A stretch of DNA of 64,000 nt from the NCBI GenBank assembly GCA_965228435.1, contig OZ245818.1:3472001-3536000 (forward strand), given 5' to 3'. The notes below the pieces were generated by a model. The model searched no databases. It saw only the letters and a list, made by a program, of their open reading frames with translations, and was not told the origin of the DNA. The position numbers and the translations under genes are program-made. The stretch comes from Hoeflea_A sp965228435 (lineage in GTDB: Bacteria > Pseudomonadota > Alphaproteobacteria > Rhizobiales > Rhizobiaceae). Positions 42,345 through 51,333 of this stretch are shown here, one piece after another; positions within the stretch are counted from its first letter, which is position 1; each line of letters starts with the position of its first letter.

Positions 42345-43208
42345 TTATCGATCCGCCAGATGGCGGACAAGCGCCGTCAATTGTTTGTCGCCGAAACCAT
42401 CGTCCCACGCTTCCTTGGTCCGGGTGTAGATCAATCGTATGAACTCCGCCGGTGCGTCCACGGACTCGAAGGTCTTGAGGGCATCTTCCTGCGCCAGGGC
42501 ATACACTTTCAGCGATGCTTCGGCGTGATCGTAGTTTTCCGCGGGTACGGTCCTGGCAAAGAGATCGCGATAGTCATTGACCAGCTTCAGCGTCGCCGGA
42601 AGCTGATCGGAAAAGACCTGCATGGGGATCCCGGCTTTCTGACAGGCCAGCGCTCCATAGATCATTCCGAACATGAAGCCCTGGCGCACTGTAAACAGTC
42701 CGGCAAACAGGGCCGCAAGGGCAGACGGTTGTTCGCCGACATTGGCCGACTTTCCGCCGAGAGTTTGGATGATGTCGCCGTATTGGTCCCATGATCCGGC
42801 ACTGCCGATCGTCAGGATCGTCGTGTCGTCCTTGCCGATGCCGGAGGGATAGGCATTGATCATGCCGAGCATGTAGCCGGCTCCTCGTTCGCTGAGGATC
42901 GATACCAGTTTGTCCGCATCGGACGTGTCGCCGGTGCTCATGTCGCAGACGGTTTTTCCCGAAAGCGGCTGGTCCAGCCCTTCGACCAGCTCGACGGTTT
43001 CCCTGTGGCTCTTGATGCAGATGATCGTGAACTCGCTTGCGGCCACGGCCTCGCCCGGCGATGCGTATACCGTTGCGCCGCGTTCTGCCAGATCATCGGC
43101 TTTGCCAGGGGTGCGGTTCCAGACGCTGACAATGTGACCCGCATCGAGCAGGCACCGTGCCAGTGCGGAGCCCATGGAACCCAAACCCAGAACAGCGATG
43201 TTGGTCAT
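42345..43208 (-). CDS. NAD(P)-binding oxidoreductase, imine-reductase / beta-hydroxyacid dehydrogenase type
   Basis: A 287-residue dehydrogenase. The Rossmann motif GLGSMG is near residue 8, with NRTP after strand two. The C-terminal half is helical and has NAYPSGIGKDDTTILTIGS and PSALAALFAGLFT, more like imine-reductase-type proteins than typical 3-hydroxyisobutyrate dehydrogenases, whose substrate Lys motif I do not see. It might reduce an imine or a keto acid. ATG at 43208 has GGAG upstream. It is divergent from a LysR gene, which probably regulates it. Confidence 0.82.
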   Translation of the reverse strand: MTNIAVLGLGSMGSALARCLLDAGHIVSVWNRTPGKADDLAERGATVYASPGEAVAASEFTIICIKSHRETVELVEGLDQPLSGKTVCDMSTGDTSDADKLVSILSERGAGYMLGMINAYPSGIGKDDTTILTIGSAGSWDQYGDIIQTLGGKSANVGEQPSALAALFAGLFTVRQGFMFGMIYGALACQKAGIPMQVFSDQLPATLKLVNDYRDLFARTVPAENYDHAEASLKVYALAQEDALKTFESVDAPAEFIRLIYTRTKEAWDDGFGDKQLTALVRHLADR

Positions 43209-43280
43209 GTCTTTCTCCATCGGATCGAGCAACCCTTGTGGTCACCCAGCATGAGCGTGATGTCGGGAATTTCCCAGTTG

Positions 43281-43309
43281 TAAATTTTCTTAAGATGTCA
43301 GAAAATTTA
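43281..43309. promoter_or_regulatory. LysR-type operator candidate
   Basis: TAAATTTTCT (43281-43290) and AGAAAATTTA (43300-43309) form a perfect 10-bp inverted repeat with a 9-base spacer, containing a T-N11-A LysR box. It is AT-rich in a GC-rich context, and ends four bases before the LysR ATG and about 73 bases from the divergent oxidoreductase start, fitting autorepression plus activation of the divergent gene. Confidence 0.65.
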
Positions 43310-43313
43310 ACAT

Positions 43314-44231
43314 ATGAAATGGAGCACACTTCCGTCGCTGACATCGCTCAGGGCGTTTGCGGCAACTGCCGAGCACAAGAACCTGTCCAAGGCGGCGGCT
43401 GACCTGAATGTCACGCATTCGGCCATTAGCCAGCAAATCCGGGGGTTGGAGCAACACCTCGGTACGCGGCTCGTGAACCGCACACGATACGGCATTTCCC
43501 TGACCTCTCAGGGGGAGGTTCTCGCGGCGGGTCTTCAGGATGCCTTTTCCGCCATGGCGACATTGACCGAGCGAGTTGCGAGTGCCGAAGCGGTCAGGCC
43601 ATTGCTGGTTTCCGCAACGCCGATGTTTTCCAGCGCATTCCTGATGCCGCGCTTGTCTGCCTTTATCGAGGCGCATCCGACGATCGAGTTGCAGATCGAC
43701 TCGACCATCGAGGCCGTCGACCTGGTGCCTGGCGGCGTCGATCTGGCAATCCGCTACGGCACCGGTCGCTGGGCCGGGTTGGAGGCCGAGATGCTGCTGC
43801 CGGGCTGCCTGACAGTGGTTGCGTCAAGCGACTTGATCAAGGGTCGAGTCCTGTCCGATCCAATGGAGTTGCTCGATTTTCCGCTGCTTCAAGAGCACGC
43901 CTCGGTCGAGTTCGATTTGTGGCTGGAGAAGGTGGGCATTCCCGCTGATGCTCCCCGCCAGGTCGTGCGGATGCCTGGCAATATGTTGCTGGACGGAATT
44001 CGCCGCGGTGACGGTGTCGGTGCGACGGTGCCGGCATTCATTGCGGACGAGCTGAAATCCGGAAAACTGGTTGTCCTGTTCGACGATCCGGTTCCCGACA
44101 TCGGATACTATCTCGTCACGCTTCGCGGAACCCGCCGGCCGGCGACACGACTTTTCATGCGGTGGCTGTCGCAAACCGTCAGCGAATACGATCGAAGTCT
44201 TCACAGATGGAAACCCCGGCACATGCTATGA
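43314..44231 (+). CDS. LysR-family transcriptional regulator (GcvA-like)
   Basis: A 305-residue regulator. The N-terminal helix-turn-helix is LSKAAADLNVTHSAISQQIR (about residues 24-43), followed by the GcvA-like RTRYGISLTSQGE, and an effector-binding domain from about residue 90. It sits between the divergent oxidoreductase and the downstream aminotransferase, and so likely responds to a substrate or product of these enzymes. Confidence 0.92.
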   Translation: MKWSTLPSLTSLRAFAATAEHKNLSKAAADLNVTHSAISQQIRGLEQHLGTRLVNRTRYGISLTSQGEVLAAGLQDAFSAMATLTERVASAEAVRPLLVSATPMFSSAFLMPRLSAFIEAHPTIELQIDSTIEAVDLVPGGVDLAIRYGTGRWAGLEAEMLLPGCLTVVASSDLIKGRVLSDPMELLDFPLLQEHASVEFDLWLEKVGIPADAPRQVVRMPGNMLLDGIRRGDGVGATVPAFIADELKSGKLVVLFDDPVPDIGYYLVTLRGTRRPATRLFMRWLSQTVSEYDRSLHRWKPRHML

Positions 44232-44261
44232 CGGGCATGGCCACCTGTTTGCGAGAGACCC

Positions 44262-45389
44262 ATGGAAATCAGACCCTTTGGCGTTGAAATGTGGATGAAC
44301 GAGTTCGAAACCAAATGCGAACTCAATCTGGCGGAAACCTGTGTGCAGTCGATCACCCTGGGTGAGTTGTTCGACATGGCCGGGCAGCACAACAGCATTC
44401 TGAGCGACCTCTCAGCCATCAAGATGACCTATGGAGCGATTGAGGGATCTGACCGTTTGCGCGATGCGATTTGCTGCCTTTATGACCATCAGCAGCGCGA
44501 CAATATCCTGACCACCCACGGCACGATCGGGGCGAATTCGCTGGTACACCAGACGCTGGTGGGTCGCGGGGATCACGTGATATCCGTCATCCCGACCTAT
44601 CAGCAGCACTATTCCATTCCCGAAAGCATCGGTGCGGATATCGAACTGTTGCACCTTCGCCTTGAGAACGCATTTCTGCCGGATCTGGATGAACTGCGTT
44701 CCATGTTGCGGCCCGACACCCGCCTTGTTGCCATCAACAACCCCAACAACCCGACCGGCTCCCTGATGGATCGCGCCTTTTTGGAGGAGATCGCGGAAAT
44801 CGCCGGCAGCGTGGATGCCTGGCTCCTCTGCGACGAGGTCTATCGCGGCACCGATCAGCAAGGCGACGGGTTCACCGCCTCTGTGGCTGACGTCTACGAA
44901 AAGGGGATCAGCACGGCCGGCATGTCCAAGGCCTATTCACTGGCGGGGCTGCGAGTCGGCTGGATCGCCGGACCAAAAGACCTGCTGCACGACGTGATGA
45001 TCCACCGGGATTACACGACCATCTCGGTCGGCCAGATTGACGAATTGCTGGCAGCGATGGCGCTGGAAAACCGGGACAAGATCCTGGCGCGGACACGCCG
45101 GATCACCCGCGAAAACCTGCAAATCGTCAAGGACTGGGTGGCGAATGAGCCGTTGATCAGCTGGGTGGAGCCGAAGTCGGGCACGACGGCGTTGCTGAAA
45201 TACGATCTGCCCCTGTTGTCACGCGATCTGTGCGTGACTTTGCTGAAGGAAGAGGGTGTCATGCTAACCCCGGGCAGCGCTCTGGACATGGAAGGCTGGC
45301 TGCGGCTTGGCTACACCAACCCGACCGGCGATCTAAAGGCCGGGCTGGCAAAGCTCTCGGGTTTCCTAGCCCGCCACGGCGGACGGTAG
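44262..45389 (+). CDS. PLP-dependent aminotransferase, class I/II
   Basis: A 375-residue fold-type I aminotransferase. The cofactor Lys is in MSKAYSLAGLRVGW (about residue 226), the phosphate/ring-binding stretch NNPNNPTG near residue 161, and Asp/Tyr in CDEVYRG. Related proteins are annotated as capreomycidine-synthase-like enzymes or general aminotransferases. The gene starts 30 bases after the LysR gene and converges with the amidohydrolase, nine bases away. The substrate is unknown. Confidence 0.9.
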   Translation: MEIRPFGVEMWMNEFETKCELNLAETCVQSITLGELFDMAGQHNSILSDLSAIKMTYGAIEGSDRLRDAICCLYDHQQRDNILTTHGTIGANSLVHQTLVGRGDHVISVIPTYQQHYSIPESIGADIELLHLRLENAFLPDLDELRSMLRPDTRLVAINNPNNPTGSLMDRAFLEEIAEIAGSVDAWLLCDEVYRGTDQQGDGFTASVADVYEKGISTAGMSKAYSLAGLRVGWIAGPKDLLHDVMIHRDYTTISVGQIDELLAAMALENRDKILARTRRITRENLQIVKDWVANEPLISWVEPKSGTTALLKYDLPLLSRDLCVTLLKEEGVMLTPGSALDMEGWLRLGYTNPTGDLKAGLAKLSGFLARHGGR

Positions 45390-45398
45390 CGGAGCCTT

Positions 45399-46631
45399 CT
45401 ACTGCTGGTCTTTGATGACCACACCTTCCTTGACAATGGTAGATATCCGATCGCCCTGGCCGGAAAGAACCGACAGGTCTTGCAGCGGGTCGGCGTCAAC
45501 AATGACGAGATCGCCGAATGCACCGGGAGCGAGAGTGCCGATCTGGCCCTCCATGCGCAGCAGGCGGGCAGCGATGTGCGTGGTGCTGGCGATAACCATT
45601 TGTGCCGGCAGGACGCGGCCGCGGATTTCAAACTCGCCCGACTGGTGGCGGTGCATGCCGCCAAGCAGATCGCTGCCATAGGCCATGGGCAGGCCGGCCT
45701 CGGACATGATCGAGAGCGATTCCATGCCCTTCAGTCGCACGTCGTCGACCTTGGCGACGGACGTGGCCGGCAGACCCATGCTGGCGCCTTCCGAGCTCAG
45801 CTTGTCATAGGTGACGAGGGTCGGGCAGGCGATGCAGCCGCTTTCCACTGCCAGTCTGGCGGTTTCGGGCTCGATGAGATTGCAGTGTTCCAACGAATGA
45901 ACGCCGCATTCGACCGCGCGGCGGATCGCTTCGTCCGTATAGAGATGGGCCGCAACGTAGCTGCCGACATTGTTCGCCTCTTCGACCGCGGCGGTGATTT
46001 CCTCACGCGAAAAGCCCAGAAAGTGGATCGGGTCGGACGGTGAAGCGACACCGCCATTGGCCATGATCTTGAGAAAGTCGGCGCCGGTGCGAAACTGCTC
46101 ACGAGCAGCCCAGCGGACCGCCGGTACGCCATCGCAAATGACACCCATGCTGCCCAGAGGCAGGTTGAGAGGCGAGGTCGGCGTGGTGTCCAGCAGGCCG
46201 CGCTGGTCGGTGTGCCCACCGGTCTGGGACAGCGCCTTGCCGCAGATGTTGAGGCGCGGAACCGGAACGGGCGCATCCTGGACCGCAAGCCGCAGCGCAC
46301 CCGTCGCACCACCCAGATCGCGGACCGTCGTAAAGCCGCGGATGAGCATGGCATGCATGATGTTGAGAGCACCGATGGTGACGATCGGATCCGGCAGAGC
46401 CCCATTCGCTTTCAGGTCGGCGGTCGTTGCCCCGACGTGTACATGCGCATCGATGAGCCCCGGCATGACAAAACGGCCGGAGGCATCGACCACCGGTGTT
46501 TGCGGACCGGGAGTCAGATTATTGCCTGTTTCCTGCACCGTTCCGTCGGCGATGCGCAGGTCGATGGCATCCATCGGTTGGTCTGCGGTTCCGTCGACAA
46601 TTCGGGCGTTTTTTACAAGCAGGTCGGACAT
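45399..46631 (-). CDS. Metal-dependent amidohydrolase (imidazolonepropionase/prolidase-like)
   Basis: A 410-residue amidohydrolase-superfamily enzyme. Metal ligands appear as LIDAHVHVG (HxH, near residue 57), Lys in FLKIMANGG (near 168), His in AAHLYTD and HSLEHC, and Asp in YGSDLLGG (near 310). The set HxH, K, H, H, D fits a binuclear site as in Xaa-Pro dipeptidase-like amidohydrolases. There is no signal peptide. ATG at 46631 (MSDLLVKNARIVDG) is typical for the superfamily. It probably cleaves an amide or cyclic amide taken up by the nearby transporter. Confidence 0.9.
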   Translation of the reverse strand: MSDLLVKNARIVDGTADQPMDAIDLRIADGTVQETGNNLTPGPQTPVVDASGRFVMPGLIDAHVHVGATTADLKANGALPDPIVTIGALNIMHAMLIRGFTTVRDLGGATGALRLAVQDAPVPVPRLNICGKALSQTGGHTDQRGLLDTTPTSPLNLPLGSMGVICDGVPAVRWAAREQFRTGADFLKIMANGGVASPSDPIHFLGFSREEITAAVEEANNVGSYVAAHLYTDEAIRRAVECGVHSLEHCNLIEPETARLAVESGCIACPTLVTYDKLSSEGASMGLPATSVAKVDDVRLKGMESLSIMSEAGLPMAYGSDLLGGMHRHQSGEFEIRGRVLPAQMVIASTTHIAARLLRMEGQIGTLAPGAFGDLVIVDADPLQDLSVLSGQGDRISTIVKEGVVIKDQQ

Positions 46632-46737
46632 GCGGCTTCGGCTCCTGGATTGATTCGGCACGGTGAGTGCCGCTTTTGAAGATGAAGGCGATCAGCGGGC
46701 GCGTTCGAATGATCAGTGACATGCTTTGTAACAACGC

Positions 46738-46760
46738 CCGAGGTGACATTCAAACCTCGG
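46738..46760. promoter_or_regulatory. Inverted repeat upstream of the amidohydrolase gene
   Basis: CCGAGGT (46738-46744) and ACCTCGG (46754-46760) are a perfect 7-bp inverted repeat with a 9-base spacer, about 107 bases upstream of the amidohydrolase start. There is no T-run, so an operator is more likely than a terminator. The remainder of this 280-base divergent gap holds the FNR-like box of the exporter. Confidence 0.4.
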
Positions 46761-46848
46761 TTCGCTTGCCGGGGAATTCGTCGGCGCCAACAAATCAGCA
46801 AGCCAGTGGGTTTTGCCCGGTATGGTTGATTGATGTCCCAGATGCAAC

Positions 46849-46862
46849 TTGATCGGTGTCAA
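46849..46862 (+). promoter_or_regulatory. FNR/FixK-like box upstream of the exporter operon
   Basis: TTGATCGGTGTCAA matches the TTGAT-N4-ATCAA consensus at 9 of 10 positions. Its centre (46855.5) plus 41.5 gives a start near 46897, and TACCAA (46885-46890) would be the -10 box, 15 bases upstream of the ATPase ATG. This is the geometry of a class II activator site. Confidence 0.5.
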
Positions 46863-46911
46863 TGCGGGGAGAATGAGCGGACGCTACCAATCGTGACTTG
46901 AGAACGAGACA

Positions 46912-47619
46912 ATGTCCAACGCCATATTCAGAACTGCAGACTTGACCAAAATCTACCGCACCGGAGAGATCGAGGTGCGGGCGCTTGATGGCGTCGACAT
47001 GGAACTCTTCGAGGGCGAAATGGCGGTGCTCCTTGGCCCCTCCGGCAGTGGCAAGTCGACCTTCCTCAACATTGTCGGCGGACTGGACCAGGCAACCAGC
47101 GGAACGGTCCATTTCAAGGATCGGGAACTGACCGCGATGAGCGAGCGGCAGTTGACCCGCTACCGAAGGGATCATGTCGGCTTCGTCTTCCAGTTCTACA
47201 ATCTCATCCCCAGCCTGACCGCCTGGGAGAACGTCGCGCTGGTGACGGAAATTTCCAGGCAGCCGATGACACCGGACGAAGCGCTTGGGCTCGTCGGCCT
47301 GGAAGACCGAATGACGCATTTTCCGGCGCAGCTTTCTGGCGGCGAGCAACAGCGGGTTGCCATTGCCCGGGCCATCGCCAAGCGACCGGAGGTTTTGCTG
47401 TGCGACGAACCCACCGGGGCGCTCGATTCGAAAACCGGCATCGTCGTGTTGGAAGCACTGTCGCATATCAACACCGAACTGGGCACGACCACGGCGATCA
47501 TTACCCACAATGCCGGAATTCAGAAGATCGCCCATCGGGTGGTTTCGTTCATCGACGGTCGTATCGCCCGGGTGGAGGTCAATGATACCCGCATCGAACC
47601 AGCCGAGGTGGTGTGGTGA
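46912..47619 (+). CDS. ABC exporter ATPase (MacB/LolD/DevA type)
   Basis: A 235-residue ATPase with Walker A GPSGSGKST, the MacB/LolD hallmark VFQFYNLIPSLTAWENV, signature LSGGEQQRVAIARAI and Walker B VLLCDEPTGALD. These proteins drive FtsX-type mechanotransmission exporters rather than importers. It overlaps or abuts the permease gene at 47613-47622. Confidence 0.95.
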   Translation: MSNAIFRTADLTKIYRTGEIEVRALDGVDMELFEGEMAVLLGPSGSGKSTFLNIVGGLDQATSGTVHFKDRELTAMSERQLTRYRRDHVGFVFQFYNLIPSLTAWENVALVTEISRQPMTPDEALGLVGLEDRMTHFPAQLSGGEQQRVAIARAIAKRPEVLLCDEPTGALDSKTGIVVLEALSHINTELGTTTAIITHNAGIQKIAHRVVSFIDGRIARVEVNDTRIEPAEVVW

Positions 47620-47621
47620 TC

Positions 47622-50057
47622 ATGTCCGTGCTCGATCGAAAACTGTTCCGTGATCTTCGTCGCCTGTGGGCGCAGGCACTGGCGATTTCCCTGGTCATGG
47701 CCTGTGGCGTCGCCACGCTGATCCTGTCGGTCGGGGCCTACCGTTCGCTAGAGGAAACCCGAGCGGCGTTCTATGACCGCTATCGGTTCGGCACAGTGTT
47801 CGCCACTGCGACACGGGCACCGCGCCACCTCAAGGACCGGATCGAAAACATATCCGATGTGATCTCGGCGGAGCTGCGTATTGTCAGGCCGGTGCTGATC
47901 GATGTGGAGGGAATGCAGGAACCGGCCTCCGGCTTCGCCGTCTCCATCCCCGATTTCCATGAACCGGCGGTCAACAAGCTCTATCTGCGCAGCGGACGGC
48001 TTCCCGAACCGGGTCGCGACCAGGAGGTCGCGGTCGTGGAAACCTTCGCCGACGCGCACGGCTTTCGGCCGGGCGACAGTTTCCAAGCCATCATGAACGG
48101 CCGCAAACGCGATCTGAACATTGTCGGCATCGTGCTGTCTCCGGAATTCATCTATGCCGTCGGCCCGGGCGACATGATCCCCGACCCACGCCGATTTGGC
48201 GTGTTCTTCCTGTCGCAGAAGACGCTGGAAGGGCTGTTCGACATGGAGGGCGCGTTCAACGATGTCAGCCTGACGACGCTGCGCAGCGCCGAAACTTTAG
48301 CGGTCATCGACGAACTCGACCGTGTTCTCAAACCCTATGGCGGCACCGGGGCGCACGATCGCGACGATCAGATTTCTCACGCCTTTCTGGATTCCGAACT
48401 GGACCAGCTGCAGGCGATGTCGTCGATCATTCCACCGATTTTCCTGGCGGTGGCCGCCTTCCTGGTCAACATGATCCTGTCGCGGCTGATCGCACTGGAG
48501 CGCGAGCAGATCGGTCTGCTGAAGGCGCTCGGCTACGGCAATGTCGCTGTCGGAGGCCATTATGCCAAACTGGTCGTGCTCATTGCTCTGGTCGGTTTGG
48601 TGATCGGCGCGGCAACCGGCTGGTGGCTCGGACGCGGCCTGACACGGCTTTACGCGACTTTCTACTCCTTCCCGTTCCTGATTTTCCGGCAGAGCGTCGA
48701 CCTCTATCTGCTGGCCGGAGGCATCACGATTGCGGCGGCGCTGGCCGGGGCGATACGGGCGATCTGGTCGGTGGTAACGCTGCCGCCTGCCGTTGCCATG
48801 CAGCCTCCGGCGCCGACCAACTACCGCAGCGCTCTGGTGGGTCAGTTGCAGCGGCTCGGGCTGTTTTCGCAACTTGCCATCATGGCGATCCGGCATCTGG
48901 TGCGCTGGCCGGTGCGTTCGTTTCTGACGGCGCTGGGAACGTCGATGTCGGTGGCGCTGCTGATCACCTCGCTGTTTGCGTACGATTCCATCGACTTCAT
49001 GATCGACGCCATCTTCTTCCGGGCCGACCGGCAGGACGCGACGCTGACTTTTTCCGATGAGCAGGCACCGTCGGCGATGTTCGCGGTTTCGGCCTTGCCG
49101 GGCGTCCTGCGGGCCGAGCCCTTCCGCCAGACCGCGGTCAAGTTGCGCAACGGCCATCGGGAGTTGCGCATGGCAATTGTCGGGCTTCCCCGGGATGCCG
49201 ATTTGTCGCGTATCCTCGATCTCGATCTCAATCCGATGGCGGCGCCGACGGGCGGGTTGGTGCTGTCGGAACGGGTCGCCGAAAAACTGCACCTGTCGCC
49301 GGGCGAACATGTTGAAGTCGAGCTCCTGGAACGCGACGGCCGGGTGATCGAGGTCACGGTCGGCGGTGTGGCCAAGGGAACGTCAGGTGAGCCCGATGCG
49401 GGCGCGCGCATCAATCCCGGCGCCGTGATGGTCAGCGGGCTGGCGCAAAGCTATGTGGGGCTGACGGCCTATATGCGCGATGATGCCCTGGATCGGTTGA
49501 TGCGCGACGGGCCTCGGGTGTCGGGCGCCCGAATCCTTGTCGACAGCGGGCAGCTTCCGGAGCTTTACGAAGCGGTGAAAACCACTCCGGCCATTGCATC
49601 AATCGCGTTGCAAAGCGTATCGCGCAAACGGTTCCGAGAAACCATCGAGGAAAACATCACCACCAGCACCGCCATCTATGTGATGCTGGCCATCATCATC
49701 ACCTTTGGCGTTGTCTACAATTCGGCGCGGATCCAGCTATCGGAGCGGGCGCGCGAGCTGGCAAGTTTGCGGGTTTTCGGCTTTACGCGGCCCGAGGTCT
49801 CCAGCGTGCTGATGATCGAGCTTGGCATCATCGTGGCCGTCGCGCAGCCACTTGGCTGGGCGATCGGATACCTGCTTGCGCTGGCCGTCGTGTCGGGCTT
49901 TGCAAACGACCTGTTCCGCATCCCGCTGATCATCGATTTGTCGACCTATGCGGTCTCCAGCACCATCGTCCTCGGTGCGGCCCTGCTGTCAGCGCTCATC
50001 GTGCGGCGGCGGGTCGATCGTCTCGACCTGATCAGCGTTTTGAAAACAAGAGAGTGA
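47622..50057 (+). CDS. FtsX-family ABC exporter permease, two FtsX domains
   Basis: An 811-residue inner-membrane protein. An N-terminal helix (about 15-38) leads into a large periplasmic domain (about 40-250), a first FtsX domain (about 265-400), a second periplasmic domain (about 435-670) and a C-terminal FtsX domain (about 680-805, with LSERARELASLRVFGFTRPE). This doubled form differs from the four-helix MacB. ATG 47622 begins two bases after the ATPase stop; an in-frame GTG at 47613 is the alternative. Confidence 0.92.
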   Translation: MSVLDRKLFRDLRRLWAQALAISLVMACGVATLILSVGAYRSLEETRAAFYDRYRFGTVFATATRAPRHLKDRIENISDVISAELRIVRPVLIDVEGMQEPASGFAVSIPDFHEPAVNKLYLRSGRLPEPGRDQEVAVVETFADAHGFRPGDSFQAIMNGRKRDLNIVGIVLSPEFIYAVGPGDMIPDPRRFGVFFLSQKTLEGLFDMEGAFNDVSLTTLRSAETLAVIDELDRVLKPYGGTGAHDRDDQISHAFLDSELDQLQAMSSIIPPIFLAVAAFLVNMILSRLIALEREQIGLLKALGYGNVAVGGHYAKLVVLIALVGLVIGAATGWWLGRGLTRLYATFYSFPFLIFRQSVDLYLLAGGITIAAALAGAIRAIWSVVTLPPAVAMQPPAPTNYRSALVGQLQRLGLFSQLAIMAIRHLVRWPVRSFLTALGTSMSVALLITSLFAYDSIDFMIDAIFFRADRQDATLTFSDEQAPSAMFAVSALPGVLRAEPFRQTAVKLRNGHRELRMAIVGLPRDADLSRILDLDLNPMAAPTGGLVLSERVAEKLHLSPGEHVEVELLERDGRVIEVTVGGVAKGTSGEPDAGARINPGAVMVSGLAQSYVGLTAYMRDDALDRLMRDGPRVSGARILVDSGQLPELYEAVKTTPAIASIALQSVSRKRFRETIEENITTSTAIYVMLAIIITFGVVYNSARIQLSERARELASLRVFGFTRPEVSSVLMIELGIIVAVAQPLGWAIGYLLALAVVSGFANDLFRIPLIIDLSTYAVSSTIVLGAALLSALIVRRRVDRLDLISVLKTRE

Positions 50058-51259
50058 TTGTCATGGCTGTCTGGTTCAAACGGTTCGGATTGCTGCTTCT
50101 GGCGCTCGTCGTCGTGGCCGGCGTCTATCTGGCGGTTCGCGAAAAGCCGATTGCGGTCGATACGGCGACGGTCGTCCTGGAACCGATGGAGGTGACCATC
50201 GATGAAGAGGGTGTTACCCGGGTCAAGGACGTCTATGCCGTGTCGTCGCCCATTGCCGGCTATCTCGACCGCACAACATTGGAAGAGGGCGAGGCGGTGC
50301 GGGCCAACGAGACCGTGGTCGCCTCCATCCATCCGCTCGATCCGCCCTTCCATGACTTGCGGACGCGGGCGGAACTGACAGCCGCGGTCCAGGCGGCGCA
50401 ATCGGCAGTGGCGCTGGCGCAAGTGGAGGAACAACGGGCGCGCACCGCCTATGGTCTTTCGAAGTCCAATTACGAGCGAGCCGCCAAGCTTGCTGAATCC
50501 CGCACCATCTCGGCGAGCCAGCTCGAGCAGATTCACAGCCGCATGCGGCTGGACGAAGCCCAGGTCGACAGTGCCCGCGCGGCCATCGCCCTGCGAAAGG
50601 CGGAACTGGCGAGCGCCAAGGCGCGCTTGCAGCAACCGGGTGATGCGGCACGCGGCGCGGCGAATGAAGCATGCTGTGTCAACATCACGGCGCCCATTGA
50701 TGGCGTGGTGCTCAAGGTCCTGGCGCGCAGCGAACAGGCGGTGATTCCGGGCAAGGTGATTGCCGAAATAGGCGACCCGCAGAACCTGGAGATCATTGTC
50801 GATCTGCTGTCGAGCGACGCGGCACGTATCCGGCCTGGTGCCCGCGTAACGATCACCGATTGGGGCGGCGAAAAAGACCTTCAGGGAACCGTGCAGATGG
50901 TCGAACCGGCAGCTTTTACCAAGGTCTCGTCGCTGGGGATCGAGGAGCAGCGTGTCAACGTGGTGGTCGACCCCGACAGCGTGCCGGACAATCTCGGCCA
51001 CGGTTACCGGGTGCTGGCGCGGCTCGGCATCTGGAACAATCCCGAGGCGCTTCAGGCGCCGATTGGCGCGCTGTTCCGGGCGCAGGGTCGCTGGTCGGTC
51101 TTCGTCGTCGAAGACGGTCGTGCCCTACTGCGCCCGGTCGAGATCGGCCGGATGAACACGGTCAATGCAGAGATCCTGAACGGGCTCGAACGAGGGACAA
51201 TCGTGGTTCTCTATCCCAACGATCTGCTCGAAGACGGCAGTCTCATCGAAGAGCGATAG
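50054..51259 (+). CDS. HlyD-family periplasmic adaptor of the ABC exporter
   Basis: A 401-residue membrane-fusion protein: N-terminal anchor (about residues 6-28), barrel-sandwich/lipoyl half (VYAVSSPIAGYLDRTTLEEG), coiled-coil hairpin (about 105-200, Ala/Glu/Arg-rich), second lipoyl half (VNITAPIDGVVLKVLARSEQ) and beta-barrel domain. It would link the permease to an outer-membrane TolC-type channel, which is not encoded here. The start is GTG 50054 overlapping the permease stop, or ATG 50063. Confidence 0.93.
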   Translation: MIVMAVWFKRFGLLLLALVVVAGVYLAVREKPIAVDTATVVLEPMEVTIDEEGVTRVKDVYAVSSPIAGYLDRTTLEEGEAVRANETVVASIHPLDPPFHDLRTRAELTAAVQAAQSAVALAQVEEQRARTAYGLSKSNYERAAKLAESRTISASQLEQIHSRMRLDEAQVDSARAAIALRKAELASAKARLQQPGDAARGAANEACCVNITAPIDGVVLKVLARSEQAVIPGKVIAEIGDPQNLEIIVDLLSSDAARIRPGARVTITDWGGEKDLQGTVQMVEPAAFTKVSSLGIEEQRVNVVVDPDSVPDNLGHGYRVLARLGIWNNPEALQAPIGALFRAQGRWSVFVVEDGRALLRPVEIGRMNTVNAEILNGLERGTIVVLYPNDLLEDGSLIEER

Positions 51260-51265
51260 CACCAC

Positions 51266-51279
51266 TTGATCTGTCGCAA
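51266..51279 (+). promoter_or_regulatory. Weak FNR/FixK-like box before the small secreted protein
   Basis: TTGATCTGTCGCAA matches TTGAT-N4-ATCAA at 8 of 10 positions. Its centre plus 41.5 gives about 51314, and TAGACT (51301-51306) is a suitably placed -10 box with no good -35, as expected for an activator-dependent promoter. Confidence 0.35.
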
Positions 51280-51333
51280 GGCCGTGTCCGTTGGTGGTCC
51301 TAGACTGGCCGAAGAAACCAATGGAGGTTGTTT

